DNA of 64,000 bases, from assembly GCA_019918135.1 (NCBI GenBank), contig WBZZ01005745.1, forward strand, positions 55,001 to 119,000, written 5' to 3'. A program made the position numbers and the translations under genes. Positions 62,938 through 64,000 of this stretch are shown piece after piece. Under the pieces are notes generated by a model that did not search any database, was not told the DNA's origin, and saw nothing but the letters and a program-made list of their open reading frames with translations. Each line of letters starts with the position of its first letter. Positions within the stretch are counted from its first letter, which is position 1. The DNA is from Paulinella micropora. Its lineage: Eukaryota; Cercozoa; Imbricatea; Euglyphida; Paulinellidae.

Positions 62938-63864
62938 TTGCGCCTGCACTGACAAGCAAATTTTGCAAGTAAGTAAACTGTTTGCTTGCTTTATCAAATT
63001 TCAAATGTGGTTTGTTTGTGCAGCATGACCTGTGTCGGAAGCTTCTTATTTCACTTGTCCTGCGCTCACTCATGATTTGTATTCATTTCGACTCAACAGT
63101 CTGCAGTGATTTTTTTAAGCCTGACTTGCTGCAAGGAGATACAAACTGGTTTTCTAGTTCTGTTCTTTGGCGATTCACAGTTCTTTTGCAACTCGCTGCT
63201 ATTTTACAATTAATTGAGGGGACCAGACTGAAGCTCTTCTTTTGTAAGGGCGGAACCTTGTGGAACGGGACCTGTCACACCCCACCGCTCCCCCCCCCTC
63301 ACCCGCATGTAAATTTACTTTCTTCCTAGTGTTAAGTGATGGTTTTACTGATGTTAGTGTAGAACTAAAGGTAAAAGCAGCGCAGACGAAATCCCCACGT
63401 TGTGATGAAGGAACGTTGATTTGAACATGAAAAAATAGTGGAAATATGTGATTTTTACGTACAAAATACCGGTTCCGGCAGGTAGAAAAAAATAAAGTCC
63501 CAGCAGTTTCCGATTAGTAAAAACATGTTTTTATTTCATTTTCAGATGATTTACACTCCGGAAACCGGTTCTGCATCATTTCCATGATGATTTGAAAAAA
63601 ATCAGCTTTTTCCCTAAAAAATTTCGGCAAAAATGACCCCCCCCCCTAGTTGTGCGAATTTATTGTTGTCATGGGCAGTGGAGGATGCAAATATGGGTGT
63701 GTCGTCCCGGTAGCCGGATGCTCCGAGTTGGTCGTGCCGGTGATAGGGGTTCCCGAGTTGGTCGCCCCCCAAATGGAAGCGAGGGCGGTGGCGGGACGTA
63801 CGGCGAGCTAGATGAGCTCGAGGAGCTATAGGGCGAGCTAGACCACGATTGACGGTGGTGGGAT
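62938..63864. other. Spacer after the CCCH gene, copy 2
   Basis: Copy of 43449-44375; differs in a C-homopolymer length near 63291 and by a substitution near 63407. No gene supported. Confidence 0.5.
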
Positions 63865-64000
63865 CAGTTGCTACCGGTCACAAAAGTCCACACGTCAAAA
63901 GTTTGGCCCGGTTTAGCCTGGTGGTCCTCGAGAGTGCTGCCCGTGATCGTCATGGCTCTGAGCAAGACGTCAGCTCGCCTGGCAATCTCGATCTTATCAG
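63865..64000 (-). pseudogene. 3' end of the unknown degraded gene, copy 2, cut by window edge
   Basis: Copy of 44376-44511, the C-terminal part (TSDKIEIARRADVLL) of the broken gene at 44376-46037. The window ends inside it. Confidence 0.4.

Larger units (their letters stand above)
54152..64000. repeat. Segmental duplication, copy 2
   Basis: Direct copy of 34663-44511, truncated by the window end. Differences are scattered substitutions and a few single-base indels, for example a lost G near 60534 and a gained G near 61815. The left junction is with gypsy-2 RNase H. Confidence 0.95.

Overview
This window comes from a nuclear genome of a eukaryote, probably a microbial one. Evidence: split genes with GT-AG introns of about 50-140 nt, very dense microsatellites, and several superfamilies of LTR retrotransposon plus a CACTA-type DNA transposon. 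I cannot name the species. There are no bacterial operons, rRNA genes, functional tRNA genes or CRISPR arrays.

Layout. 1-5573 and 14038-17683 (minus strand) are one Ty3/gypsy-type element: a degraded polyprotein with an unusual C-terminal domain after the integrase, followed downstream by a broken ORF with an N-terminal membrane segment and a further small ORF. It is split by a complete 8.46-kb non-autonomous LTR element (5574-14037), flanked by the target duplication TCGCC; removing the insert restores the gypsy reading frame. Inside that insert sits a second non-autonomous LTR element (7105-11511) with a three-LTR arrangement. 17.6-18.4 kb holds an ORF with a possible SET-like tail. 18.4-22.6 kb is a degraded minus-strand Ty1/copia element. 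22.6-29.4 kb holds a foldback repeat, a small three-exon gene, long homopurine and other simple repeats, and a multi-exon Lys/Glu-rich gene. 29.3-31.55 kb is a Gag-protease-like ORF pair, abutting a plus-strand copia RT-RNase H fragment and its 3' LTR (31.56-33.78 kb).

33.8-35.4 kb is a broken minus-strand split gene. 35.4-40.7 kb is the 5' part of a copia element (LTR, gag, extra ORFs with a perfect MYND zinc finger, protease, integrase). 40.7-43.45 kb is a broken plus-strand gene with tandem CCCH/RGG exons. 44.4-46.0 kb is a broken gene of unknown function, 46.1-46.9 kb an array of about 20-bp palindromes, 47.0-48.7 kb a CACTA/Tnp2 transposase remnant, 49.2-50.7 kb a cluster of SINE-like units with (ATT)n tails, and 51.1-54.15 kb the 3' half of a second gypsy polyprotein.

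From 54152 to the end, the sequence repeats 34663-44511 directly (offset about 19,489 bp, only a few dozen differences noticed by eye). The breakpoint makes an in-frame chimera between a split-gene exon and gypsy RNase H.

The window is therefore a transposon graveyard in which host-like genes survive as fragments. Its most unusual features are gag start codons lying inside tRNA primer-binding sites in three LTR families, a MYND finger carried by a copia element, the palindrome array beside the CACTA transposase, and the recent large duplication.
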